A stretch of DNA of 64,000 nucleotides. It comes from Vibrio echinoideorum. Its GTDB lineage: Bacteria; Pseudomonadota; Gammaproteobacteria; Enterobacterales; Vibrionaceae. The DNA lies in assembly GCF_024347455.1 (NCBI RefSeq), contig NZ_AP025484.1, forward strand, positions 62,001 through 126,000. Direction: 5' to 3'. The notes under the pieces were generated by a model. It worked only from the letters and a program-made list of their open reading frames with translations. It was not told where the DNA came from and did not search any database. The position numbers and the translations under genes are program-made. Positions 44,454-53,468 of this stretch are shown one piece after another (within the stretch, counting starts at the first letter, position 1; each line of letters starts with the position of its first letter).

Positions 44454-45986
44454 CTAGTGATAACTGTTCGGGCCACGAACATTGCTATGAACAAGATTTG
44501 GCGTACTCGTGTTGTCTTTACTCAGTTGTCCTTCACGATTGTTTTTCAACAAATTGCTGATGAAGGTGTAATTGGATTTTGTCAGCATCAGCGCATCTTT
44601 ACAGGCTTGCTCTAGGCGCGATTCGCCATAGGTTTTACTGAGGCTGAGCAAGCCAAGGCAGGAACGATAAGACTGCTCTGGATGAGGCTTGGAGTTCAGC
44701 ATCTTATTGACGACTTCTCGTGTGGCTGGGCCGATATTGGCTCCCCAGCTAAGCAAGCGCCCTGGCGACCACTTCTGATGTTGATGGTTGCTTGGCATGT
44801 GCTCTGGTTGGGTGCTGTTTCCTCGCTCTCTTTGGCTACGTGGATGCTGGGCCACCAAGTTACCTTGATGGTAGATCTGCACCAGGCGATTAGAGGCTTC
44901 CAACTCGACATGGTGACCAACAAGTTGATGGGGAACCGAGTAGTAATGACGGCGATATTCGATGTGATAGTCAGGGCCAACTTTGGCTCGTTTAGTTTCG
45001 GTATACAGGTAACGCTGCCTAGGCAGTGGCTTTAATGCAGGTTTGTCGAGTTTATCGAACAGCGCTTGGCGGCTGGCGCCATACTGTTTCATCTCACGCT
45101 GATTTAACTCATTCATGAGTTCACGGATGGCGAGATTCAACTCTTTAAAAGTGTGGAAGGCTTGGTGTCGCAACCGCATCATGATCCAGCGTTCTACTAG
45201 GAGCACGGCATTCTCTGCCTTGGCTTTGTCTTTCGGTTTGTAGGGGCGAGCAGGCATCACGGCTGTTTGATAGTGATTAGCCAGCTTTTGATAGCTGTCG
45301 TTCAGTCTCGGCTCATAACGATTGGCTTTGGTGACTGCGCTGCGTAGGTTATCGGGAACTAAGAGTTGTGGTACGCCACCGAAGTGTTCGAACGCATTCG
45401 CATGCGCCTCTAACCAGTAGGGCTTCCCTTGGCTGGGGAAGGCTTCAACATAAGTGTAATTGGACGCGCCTAAAGTCGCGACGAACACCTCCGCTTCGCG
45501 CACTTCGCCTGTGTCAGGGTTGACCACCTGAAGCCGAGGCCCACAGTAATCGATAAACAGTTTATCACCTGCAACATGAAGCTGGCGCATGCTGCGTTTT
45601 TGGGTTTTGAACCAACGAGTGAAGTGCTCGCAGAACTGAGTGTAAGCGTAAGCTTGCTCTTGATATTGCTCATGATACTCCTGCCAGAGCAGCATCTTTG
45701 TCATACCTTTACGCCTGAGTTCGACTGCGTATTGAGTGAAGTCTGGCATAACTTTATCTCGACTGACTTTCTTGCCGTGATACAGCGTCTGTGTGAGATC
45801 TGCATCGCTGCAACTGTCGGGTAGAGGCCAACCAAGTTGGCTTTGTTTAAAGCGAGTAAGGAGTTCTGATACGGTGGACGGGCCGAGTTTAAGGCAAGAA
45901 GCGATACCACGATTTGAGAGACCGCAGTCGTATTTAAGGCGTAATACCTCTTTGATTTTGTTCATTGGAGTTCTCTTTTTGGCCAT
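44454..45986 (-). CDS. istA: IS21-family transposase IstA
   Basis: 510 residues. The N-terminal HTH (LSNRGIASCLKLGPSTVSEL) is followed by an RNase H-like DDE core: KLFIDYCGPRLQVV has the first Asp, PQLLVPDNLRSAV the second, and KAKAENAVLLVERWIM the Glu. A C-terminal beta-barrel domain comes next. It is the first gene of the element and pairs with IstB. It appears complete. Confidence 0.95.
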   Translation of the reverse strand: MAKKRTPMNKIKEVLRLKYDCGLSNRGIASCLKLGPSTVSELLTRFKQSQLGWPLPDSCSDADLTQTLYHGKKVSRDKVMPDFTQYAVELRRKGMTKMLLWQEYHEQYQEQAYAYTQFCEHFTRWFKTQKRSMRQLHVAGDKLFIDYCGPRLQVVNPDTGEVREAEVFVATLGASNYTYVEAFPSQGKPYWLEAHANAFEHFGGVPQLLVPDNLRSAVTKANRYEPRLNDSYQKLANHYQTAVMPARPYKPKDKAKAENAVLLVERWIMMRLRHQAFHTFKELNLAIRELMNELNQREMKQYGASRQALFDKLDKPALKPLPRQRYLYTETKRAKVGPDYHIEYRRHYYSVPHQLVGHHVELEASNRLVQIYHQGNLVAQHPRSQRERGNSTQPEHMPSNHQHQKWSPGRLLSWGANIGPATREVVNKMLNSKPHPEQSYRSCLGLLSLSKTYGESRLEQACKDALMLTKSNYTFISNLLKNNREGQLSKDNTSTPNLVHSNVRGPNSYH

Positions 45987-46216
45987 TGTCGCTTCCTTTC
46001 CTTCTTGTTTAAGAAGTAAAGAATAGCGAGCTATTGATTTAAAAGAGAAAAAGGAAGGATTTCGGCCATTACGATCGCGGTTTTCGCTATTCCGATCACC
46101 GATTTCGGAGTTTGACTAAAAGTGATCGGATAATCGCGGAATCAGTGATCGGTTTAAACCGAAATGGGTGATCGGATAATCCCGAAATGACTGATCGGAA
46201 TGCTCCGAAATATGCA

Positions 46217-46647
46217 CTCTAAAACACGTCAGGTACATTACTCATATATTCGAGAAATATAAAAACGATACACATGATACGTTAACTTTGAGTACCGTTT
46301 TTATGGATGTAAAAACTAAATCGAAAGAGACAAACAAGCCCAAAAAGAGAAACTAGAACCCCAAGGCCATTAGAATCGTCATGACTACCTCTACCAGAGT
46401 TGGACGCAGGTTCACATCAACTTAATCAGATAAGCCAAAGTTCATCGTTTGACCATTTGAGGACAAGATTTCGGCACTGCTCCGAGTCCGATACTATTTG
46501 TAATGATGCTATTCTTCTAGTCATTCCTTCTAGGTTACAAAAGTGCTCTAACCGACGTTGAAAATACTCTGTAATTGAGCAAAGGCAAGTCTTGAGAGAT
46601 TTGCCTTTCTTTTCTCAGCTACTACTACTTTCTTTTCTCAGCTACTA
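46217..46647. other. 431-bp stretch between IS21 and the recombinase operon
   Basis: No gene is supported. It is AT-rich at the left. A near-perfect 22-23 bp direct repeat centred on TTTCTTTTCTCAGCTACTAC ends it, at about 46606-46650, overlapping the stop codon of the small recombinase-operon protein; the duplicated unit adds further TAG triplets. Confidence 0.5.
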
Positions 46648-47046
46648 CTACTTTTGTTGCTCAGCTTTAATCTCGCGCAACAGTTGCATTAGAAGTGGGG
46701 ATGTAGAGGCTTTATCAATAAGTTGAGTATAAAAAGCTGTAAAGGTATCTATCTTATGTTGAAGATGCTCAATTTCATGGTGCTGCCTTTCAAGACGCTC
46801 AAGTTGTTCAGCTTCACTTACAGTTATACTTACAAACTTTTCTTTCACACCTCTTAGGCGTTGTTTAGATAGGTCATAGGCAGATTTTATAGAGCTGTAG
46901 GTATTCAACGTCTGCCGTGTTGTTTTTATTTTTAAGTCGGACTCTATACTTTCAATAAGTAACACCCATGTTAGTTTACCATTCCATGTTGCGATCAGTC
47001 GCTCGATTTTTCTGACTTGTGATGTATTGAGTGAAGGTAATGCCAT
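46648..47046 (-). CDS. Small HTH/coiled-coil accessory protein of the recombinase operon (TnpC/GmtX-like)
   Basis: 132 residues. Residues 8-60 look like a helical DNA-binding unit (QVRKIERLIATWNGKLTW, then KTTRQTLNTYSSIKSAYDL). Residues 75-100 form a charged coiled coil (EAEQLERLERQHHEIEHLQ). It is the last gene of the operon, 25 bp after the large recombinase and with AAGGAA before its start. Position, size and make-up recall TnpC of Tn554 or the GmtX protein of gamma-mobile-trio islands; which is closer cannot be settled here. It probably aids recombination or its orientation. Confidence 0.65.
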   Translation of the reverse strand: MALPSLNTSQVRKIERLIATWNGKLTWVLLIESIESDLKIKTTRQTLNTYSSIKSAYDLSKQRLRGVKEKFVSITVSEAEQLERLERQHHEIEHLQHKIDTFTAFYTQLIDKASTSPLLMQLLREIKAEQQK

Positions 47047-47071
47047 TGTAATTTCCTTATATACGCTCTTT

Positions 47072-49336
47072 TTAAATCAAATCCAATAACTCATCCATAA
47101 AGCTATCGTTATGATTTTCTTGCACGACCTCAGAAAGGGCCTGCTTTAAATCTGAATCAGCATCTCTCAGTGTGAATTTTTTCGTATCAATGGTTTTTAG
47201 CTGCAAATCTGAAATTCGAAATTCCAGCCTATCTAGAATCACTCGAATAATTGCCCCTTTAGGAATGTTTGTAGATTCCATCACTTCAATTAATTTGGAT
47301 AGTAAGGCTGTATTTTTTTTGTGGTTTTTATATGCTTGTTTTTTTGCAGTGCTTGAAGGAAAACCTGAACTGCAAAGCAGTTTTTCCAGCCTGCGAGTCT
47401 GAAATAAAAGATCGTCTTTTAAAAATTCTATAGCTTTGGTGTCATGTGCTATGTGGCAGGCTTGTTTGCAAAATGTGCACTGTGATATGAAATCATTCAT
47501 ATACATACAAGGCATTATTGATAGGTCTTGCGTACAGAATCCAACACTTGTAGTTGAAGCTATATGTGGGCTTTGTTCACGTAGTTCTTGATACTTCGCC
47601 ATTGATAATAGCCGTATAGACTTCTCCTCCTCCAAGTCTTCTTTGAACATGATTCCTGCGATCTCACTAGAACGTTCCTCTTCTGAAGTGTGTATATAGT
47701 GAAGTAGGTGCTCGGGAGAGGATCTTCCAGCCCACAAGTTTAATATTCTGTGAGGAATCCCTTTTTTCTCTCCATAATCGCTTAGATAGTGTCGAAACTG
47801 ATGCGGGGTGATTGAAAATGAAGAAGCAAATCCATGTCGTTCAAAAATTGACCTGTGATTTTTCATCGTTTTTAGTTCGCGTGAAATTATATTTGATAAT
47901 GATACTCCTTTCACTATCGAATAAAATGAAGCTGCACCAGGGTAACTAGCTCTAGCGGAGAAAAAAAGCTGGTTACCAGTAAAGGTAAATAATGCTTTGT
48001 CGAGTTTAGTTTGATTACTTGCAAAACACATGAAAGGAAACGTCTCATAGTTACGCTTAAAGAAACAGATCCAAGCATCCTGTAACTCTTTGATTGTTAT
48101 GGTTGACTGCTCCTTTCCTACTATTCGAGTTATATCCCTTTTTTTTATCATGCAGCCAAAGAGCAGGTGTGATGACTTTTCGGAGAGCGTAATCACATCA
48201 TGGTCGCCTAATGTTGAAAGAAACGACAACTTTGTACTAACTCCCTTCCCGAGGTTTTCATGGGACAATTTGGGTACAAAAACAGAATGATCTAATGGAT
48301 AAAATCCAATGATCAAACCTAACTGGAATAAATTTAAGGGCTTATCTATAGATAGGTTTAACTTATCAATTCGGGAGCTTTGCTCTCTAGTTTTAATGGG
48401 CATTATTTCAGAAAGCTTCGCCGAAGGATCGTTATAATATCGGGCTAAAATTCTTCCTGGCTCTGTAGCAAACGTAATGTACTTCAATACACGCTGAACA
48501 GGATCACTCATACCACTCAAAATATGAGTGAAATTACCAATAAAACCTTTAGAGCCTTGTGTCCCAAGCTGATGAATAGTATTACCTTTCTCATCAGTCA
48601 CTGCTTGTAGCTGCTGTTTCGGCAATGTAATAAATTCAGACGCTAAGCGAGTAGGTGTACTGATACCCAACGTTGATATTGTACAAACAAAAGCATCGCG
48701 TTGTTGAGTAGTGGCGGAAACGTCCCACTTTTTATTATTATTTGGAATGACTTGGTTAGTAATTTCTGAAAGTGCTATTATTATTTCTTCATTTGGTTTT
48801 TTCTTCTGGTTTTTATATAGCTGATCATATCCGTCATTAGTATCTTTAAAACTAGGAGCCTTAATCGATGGATTACAAAGCTTATTTGATATAGCCCATC
48901 GTAAAAATGCCGCACAATCTTTCTTATGTTGAGTTCTTAAACTGGAATTATTATAAAACCTATCTACGTCATTTAGTGTGAGATTTCCGATGGTTTTTTT
49001 TACATGTGAAAAAAAACATCGTAATGAAAGAAATATGGAACAAACTCTACCTGCATGATTTACACTATTGTTTACAGTTTTATTAATATATAAAGCTATG
49101 ATTTTTCTATATTCTAGGCTTAATTCCCACTCAGTCTTGAAGTTTGACTTTTTTATTCTGTTTGTCGTAGCCTTGCTGTCGTCAGTAAAAATAAGATTAA
49201 CCTTAATATGGTTATCACTTTGATATACCCAAATAAGCTCATCCAAAGATGCTGGTTCTCCATTGAAATTTGTAAGCTTTTTCGACCAGGAGTTTATTGT
49301 TAGAATTTTTTCAAAGTTATTTTCGTATTTATTCAT
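47072..49336 (-). CDS. Large tyrosine recombinase with C-terminal Cys/His cluster
   Basis: 754 residues. The catalytic Arg is in STPTRLASEF (near 230). The second box is ITPHQFRHYL (His512, Arg515), and the nucleophile is Tyr547 in LLHYIH. The third-box His is replaced (WAGRSS instead of GHSS), as in other very large recombinases. Downstream, Cys601, Cys610, Cys620, Cys623, Cys627 and His631 (MPCMYMNDF, then QCTFCKQACHIAH) form a zinc-cluster-like domain. It is the third recombinase of the operon and would work with the two upstream ones to integrate and excise the island. The start at 49336 is preferred to the TTG at 49351. Confidence 0.85.
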   Translation of the reverse strand: MNKYENNFEKILTINSWSKKLTNFNGEPASLDELIWVYQSDNHIKVNLIFTDDSKATTNRIKKSNFKTEWELSLEYRKIIALYINKTVNNSVNHAGRVCSIFLSLRCFFSHVKKTIGNLTLNDVDRFYNNSSLRTQHKKDCAAFLRWAISNKLCNPSIKAPSFKDTNDGYDQLYKNQKKKPNEEIIIALSEITNQVIPNNNKKWDVSATTQQRDAFVCTISTLGISTPTRLASEFITLPKQQLQAVTDEKGNTIHQLGTQGSKGFIGNFTHILSGMSDPVQRVLKYITFATEPGRILARYYNDPSAKLSEIMPIKTREQSSRIDKLNLSIDKPLNLFQLGLIIGFYPLDHSVFVPKLSHENLGKGVSTKLSFLSTLGDHDVITLSEKSSHLLFGCMIKKRDITRIVGKEQSTITIKELQDAWICFFKRNYETFPFMCFASNQTKLDKALFTFTGNQLFFSARASYPGAASFYSIVKGVSLSNIISRELKTMKNHRSIFERHGFASSFSITPHQFRHYLSDYGEKKGIPHRILNLWAGRSSPEHLLHYIHTSEEERSSEIAGIMFKEDLEEEKSIRLLSMAKYQELREQSPHIASTTSVGFCTQDLSIMPCMYMNDFISQCTFCKQACHIAHDTKAIEFLKDDLLFQTRRLEKLLCSSGFPSSTAKKQAYKNHKKNTALLSKLIEVMESTNIPKGAIIRVILDRLEFRISDLQLKTIDTKKFTLRDADSDLKQALSEVVQENHNDSFMDELLDLI

Positions 49337-49364
49337 AGTTACTACTCTCAATATCTACGGTAAT

Positions 49365-51010
49365 TTAGTTTTCATTTATACTTTTACGTCGGTCGCACTC
49401 TATTATTATATATTTTATTGTTGTAATAACCTCTTCTAGTAGGCGTAGTGACCGCTTGGGCTGACCATTTTGTATGTTTATTTCATACTTCTGTTGAGCC
49501 TTTTGTAACTCTTGCTTGTGATTAGCATTAACTAGAGGATGAAAATTGTCACAAGTATAACAACCTAGCGGTTTTGATAACTGAACTTTCAAGTTCACCA
49601 AATAACTCTCCAAATTCATTTGTTACGCAGAATTCTGGCTTACTAAGAATGTCTTGAATTCGATTAGTATCAAATTTACTTATTATCTCGTTAGACTCAA
49701 AGGCATGGTTTATTTCTTGCCTTGCCTCCATACTAAAATCAATATAATTCTTAATAGCTTTTAACGTTACCCCTGTTATGGCAGCAATTTCAGCACCGGA
49801 GGAGCCATTTAGTGCTGCGTTGGTCAATATTGTATGGCGAATGCGATTGTTACCAACAGACATTTTTGAGGGGGTGGATATTCGATCTGATTTATAATAC
49901 TTTGCCAAAACTTGTTTGCTATATCTGTTTAATTTATTTAAAGAATTGTCCCGACTCCAATGGCCAAATTCACTACTTTCATTAAAGCATTGGCGTAAAT
50001 TATTTTTATCTTTAAAGGCTGACTTAAATACTGTATATTCTGGAAATATTGGTAATTGTGAAATTAAATGTGATTTTTCATCTTTGTTAAGTTGTATTCC
50101 ATTTTTTTTCAGGTTTTTAATGATTAAGTTAATGTAAGAATTAATATATTTAGAGAATATATAGGAAAGTTCTCCATTTAATACCTGTGGGACTCTCTCT
50201 GCATCCTCTCTGAATCCATTAGAGCTTTTACCTTTGAAAGTCCTTATAATAAGTTCATCATAACCAACTAATTGAGGGATTATTATGTAATCGTTATTGT
50301 ATGACTGCCCACACAAACGGAAGTCACCTATTTTTAATTCTCTTATTTGAGTGGGTCTTCGTAAAATTGAAAACATTAATACAAATGCAAGATGAATTGA
50401 TACTTCACTGAGATTTTTTCCGTTATCTTATGTTTGAATAATATTGAGTTTATATGGTTGCCTTGTATGCGTAACGACTCAAAAATGCTTACAAGTTCAT
50501 GCTGGGTGTGTGCTCCTTTGTCTGGATCTACAATAATGTTTTCACGATCGTATTTTATTCTTTTGAAATTATTTTTATTTTCTTTTAATATTTCCAAGAA
50601 ATCAATAAAACATACACTTGTGAGGTGTTTTATTCCTTCTTTATCAAACTCCTTCAAAACGGTAGTTACAAATTCATGTTGATATTTACTACTTAATTTA
50701 GATAATGAAGATAAATATGTATTTTTTTCTTTTCCAATCATTACTTCCATAACCCAGGCCCTAAGTGCTAAATGCGGCCCTTCGAAAGTACTCGGTTTAT
50801 TTCTTGTAGCTACAGTAACTAAACTATTAATTAGAAAAATTATTATATCTTGTGCTAATCTCGACTCATGCAAAAAACATACATTGAATGTATTTGTCTT
50901 TCCAATTCCAAGTTCCCAACTGTCACTCGAAGGTATAAATTTGAAGTTTTTATCTCTGGCATGAACACTTATATTTAGGCTGTTGGGGTGAGTTTTATAT
51001 TTTTTTTCAT
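49365..51010 (-). pseudogene. Second tyrosine recombinase, broken by three single-base frameshifts in A-runs
   Basis: The gene should start with the ATG at 51010-51008, overlapping the stop of the first recombinase (TAATG). In the given sequence the frame slips three times: at the A8 run after the ATG (about 51000), at an A6 run (50411-50416) and at an A4 run near 49571-49574. Restoring one A, one A and removing one A gives exactly 549 codons. The reconstructed protein has the core LRRPTQIRELKIGDF (first Arg), RIRHTILTNAAL and AAITGVTLKAIKNYIDFS (Tyr), and ends in a zinc-finger-like GCYTCDNFHPL. All three sites are homopolymers, so sequencing or assembly error is as likely as true decay. Confidence 0.75.
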
Positions 51011-52293
51011 TATTTATTTTCCTCTTGATCTATGTTGATGTTTGATATCTTGTCTTGAGTTGAAAATTTTATTTCTCTAGCTTTTTCATGAATTCTTTTT
51101 TCATTATAAAGTTGTCCCATCTTTGAACGACTAGAGTGTGTCATTATCAACTTTCTCATATCTTCTTTTGATTCCCCTGTTATTCCAGCATCTTCAGCTT
51201 TTTTATCAAAGTCTTCTGAGAACCAATATCGAACTTTATGCGGGGTAATTGATATGTTTACATGTTTAGAAATTACGGTAAATAAGTACGCGTACGCCTT
51301 AAGGGAAAGAGGTCTTCCAGCACTTTTACCCTTCTCAGAAATAAATATAAAATCATGAAGGCTAGCCTCTTTATATTTAGATCGAACATTCTTTATATAA
51401 TTAATTAATAGTTTACTTGTAGTTTTTGATATTGGAACAACTGCTGGCTTTGTTTTCTGAGCTGGCTTATGTCGCCTTATTTCATCGGGGTCATTTGGAG
51501 TGCGAGTGATATGGATTCTCGGTTGATTATCATCACGTAGGTCGGATATTTTTAATTTCGCAATGGCTCCATTCCTTGCTCCTGTATCTACGAATAGATT
51601 AAATATACATTCGTTTCTCAGTTTCGAACCTACAAAAGGATTTAGAGGACTGTTTTCCTTCAAATTATTTTGTAGTTTGGTCATAATATTATTAGGTATT
51701 TCCGATTCAAATGGGTCAACTATGGTTCTATTTATCTCTCTTAATTTTTTGATTTCAAGTGCAATTTGGTTATCAAATGAAATATATCTTTGTATAACAG
51801 CTGACTCTTCATTAGCAGATGCGTGATGGATTTCTTTTAGATAACTAACAAACCAACGAAAGGATTTTAATCTAATCTTCGCCGTACTAGTCGAAACCAA
51901 CTTATCTGTGAAGTTAACGTGATTGAAGTGTGGTAGTTCAAGAAGTTGCTTCTTTGATATGTGAACAACAGAATTGGAGTTGTTTTTAGAGAAGATGTCA
52001 GCGCTAAAACTGCATTGATAAGCCAATTTATCGAGCTGCGTGTAGGTCATAAACTCTCCATTCTCGACTTTCTCTACAATAGAAATCTGGCGAGAATATA
52101 GATGCTTAAGTACTAGCAACAGAGCTCTGGCATAAGCAAGTTGAGAGTTGAAAGATAATGCTGATGCATGATGAGTTAGCCAGCCGTTAGCAAAAATAAC
52201 ATCAGTAATGTGTGAGATAGGATGATGCTCACTATCTACAATAATTGCTTGTTGTCGTCCCCTTAATTGGGTGGGTATTACTTTTAAATTCAT
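51010..52293 (-). CDS. Tyrosine recombinase, first gene of the island integration operon
   Basis: 427 residues with the full catalytic set: Arg240 in VDTGARNGAIAKL, His352/Arg355 in TPHKVRYWF, His386 in MTHSSRSKMGQLY and the nucleophile Tyr396. Residues 30-165 form a SAM-like core-binding domain. It sits 118 bp inside the right terminal repeat, the standard place for an integrase. Its ribosome-site region contains TTCCTAGTAAA, a third copy of the terminal repeat core, suggesting that recombinase binding represses its own synthesis. Similar operons are known as Tn554-type TnpABC and gamma-mobile-trio (GmtY). Confidence 0.9.
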   Translation of the reverse strand: MNLKVIPTQLRGRQQAIIVDSEHHPISHITDVIFANGWLTHHASALSFNSQLAYARALLLVLKHLYSRQISIVEKVENGEFMTYTQLDKLAYQCSFSADIFSKNNSNSVVHISKKQLLELPHFNHVNFTDKLVSTSTAKIRLKSFRWFVSYLKEIHHASANEESAVIQRYISFDNQIALEIKKLREINRTIVDPFESEIPNNIMTKLQNNLKENSPLNPFVGSKLRNECIFNLFVDTGARNGAIAKLKISDLRDDNQPRIHITRTPNDPDEIRRHKPAQKTKPAVVPISKTTSKLLINYIKNVRSKYKEASLHDFIFISEKGKSAGRPLSLKAYAYLFTVISKHVNISITPHKVRYWFSEDFDKKAEDAGITGESKEDMRKLIMTHSSRSKMGQLYNEKRIHEKAREIKFSTQDKISNINIDQEENK

Positions 52294-52301
52294 TACAGTT
52301 T

Positions 52302-52312
52302 TTCCTAGTAAA
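52302..52312 (+). repeat. Internal copy of the terminal repeat core
   Basis: TTCCTAGTAAA is identical to positions 23761-23771 at the left end and in the same orientation. It lies just before the first recombinase gene. Confidence 0.65.
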
Positions 52313-52410
52313 TAACGATTTGTTATCTTTCACCCTTTTGTTATGAATTCCAAGAGTTAAGCTACTGAAATTAGAGGTGAAACTTGTCTTATGATGTTTG
52401 ACAATAACAA

Positions 52411-52420
52411 TACTAGGAAT
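52411..52420 (-). repeat. Island right terminal inverted repeat
   Basis: TACTAGGAAT, the exact complement of the left repeat. It is followed by AGTTCG and then the resumed MFS coding sequence (GCAGGCTTCTTGATGG). Confidence 0.8.
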
Positions 52421-52425
52421 AGTTC

Positions 52426-52929
52426 GCAGGCTTCTTGATGGTAGAGAAGTTCGGTTACTCGGCTGCTGATATAACGCTACTGTTCTTAATCAACTATCTG
52501 TTTAATTTCTTGTTTGCCAAACGTATTGGTCGATTTATTGGTGTAGTCGGTGAGCGTAAAGCGCTGATCTTCGAGTATGTCGGTTTGATTGGTGTGTTCG
52601 TTGGGTATGCTTTAGTACAAACGGCGGAGTGGGCAGCCGCGCTGTATGTGGTCGATCATCTGTTCTTTGCGTTGGCATTAGCGATCAAAACCTACTTCCA
52701 GAAAATTGCAGATCCTGCTGATATGGCCTCAACCGCGGGTGTCTCTTTCACCATCAACCATATCGCCGCGGTTGTTATTCCAGTCGCGTTTGGTGTGATT
52801 TGGTTGTCTTCCCCTGCGACAGTTTTTTACATTGGTGCAGCAATGGCAGTGGTTTCTCTGGCGCTGTCTTTAAACATTCCTAAGAAGCCTGAAGAGGGTA
52901 ACGAAGTCTGGATGTTTAGCTGGCGCTAA
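52426..52929 (+). pseudogene. MFS transporter, C-terminal part
   Basis: 167 codons without a start of their own, continuing the frame of the fragment at 23077-23754: AGFLMVEKFGYSAADITLLF, several membrane helices (about 35-150), and a short basic C-terminus ending MFSWR. Orientation and reading frame match the N-terminal half exactly, so excision of the island could restore the gene. Confidence 0.92.
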
Positions 52930-52963
52930 TGTGCATTTCAATCTGATGAGATAAACAAAAAGC

Positions 52964-52988
52964 TCCAATAGTGATATTGGATCTTTTT
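52964..52988 (+). terminator. Intrinsic terminator of the split MFS operon
   Basis: TCCAATA (52964-52970) pairs with TATTGGA (52975-52981) around GTGA, followed by TCTTTTTT. Confidence 0.85.
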
Positions 52989-53267
52989 TGTATGCGTTGT
53001 TTGATGATCAAGAAGCGTCACGCTCTAAACGTATGATTTTGAAGGCTCGGATTTACGAACAGTAGGGTAAGGTGTGATATATTTCATCAACGCGAGATAA
53101 AATAAGCAGTTTTCGCTTCAAGCTCTCATGTTCAAAGGAATGTGTATAGCAGCCTAATGGACAAGTCTCGTATGTTGGGTTCGAATCACGATGATTTATA
53201 ATTGGATATAATGTGATAGGTCGAGCGTAGGCTCGACCTTGCGACTAAGTTAATACACGTAAACGGT
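52989..53267. other. Intergenic region with a tRNA-like scrap and a hairpin
   Basis: TAGCAGCCTAATGG (53146-53159) and GGGTTCGAATC (53177-53187) resemble the A box and T-loop of a tRNA but are too close together for a complete molecule. GGTCGAGC (53219-53226) and GCTCGACC (53231-53238) form a strong hairpin after the minus-strand small gene. Confidence 0.4.
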
Positions 53268-53468
53268 TTATTTAATAACCGAGAAAAAGAGTGCAGCTAT
53301 TGATAGTACTGTGGGAATTATCATCCCGAAGATCAGAAATTTCATTTTCATCCAATATAGGCTTCTCTCATACTGGTGAGTTCTTTCCATCAGAAATAAT
53401 ATACGATCCATCTTGATATCTTCACCACCAAAAACAAGTGATAGTTCACTTTCATAACCTGATCTCAT
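53268..53468 (-). CDS. Small single-pass membrane protein, unknown
   Basis: 66 residues. It has a charged N-terminal half (about 1-40) and a hydrophobic C-terminal helix (FLIFGMIIPTVLSIAALFF, about 44-62). AGGAA lies 7 nt before the ATG and a hairpin follows the stop, which supports a real gene. No family is recognised. Confidence 0.6.
   Translation of the reverse strand: MRSGYESELSLVFGGEDIKMDRILFLMERTHQYERSLYWMKMKFLIFGMIIPTVLSIAALFFSVIK

Larger units (their letters stand above)
43624..46216 (-). mobile_element. IS21-family insertion sequence (2593 bp) with 8-bp target duplication
   Basis: The ends read TGCGTATTTCGGTG at 43624 and, complementary at 46216, TGCATATTTCGGAG. CTCTAAAA is directly repeated on both sides (43616-43623 and 46217-46224). 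The right end (about 46060-46216) contains a run of GATCGG/CCGAAAT-type subrepeats, the multiple transposase binding sites usual for IS21. Both genes are intact, so it is a recent and probably functional insertion. Confidence 0.95.
23755..52425. mobile_element. 28.7-kb recombinase-borne genomic island with defence cargo, inserted in an MFS gene
   Basis: The borders are set by the split MFS gene on both sides. Perfect 10-bp inverted repeats lie at 23760-23769 and 52411-52420, about 5-6 bp inside each border. The right end carries an outward-reading control region and an operon of three tyrosine recombinases plus a small protein. No long target duplication is seen, as expected for tyrosine recombinases. 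The cargo is dominated by SIR2, HerA, SLATT and other defence-like genes and is riddled with insertion sequences and a group II intron. The exact crossover point cannot be fixed to the base without an empty site. Confidence 0.9.

Noticed and set aside
50411..50416. Programmed -1 frameshift in the middle recombinase
   Set aside because: The local frame (GAA AAA ATC) does not make a standard slippery heptamer, and two more breaks elsewhere in the gene need other explanations.
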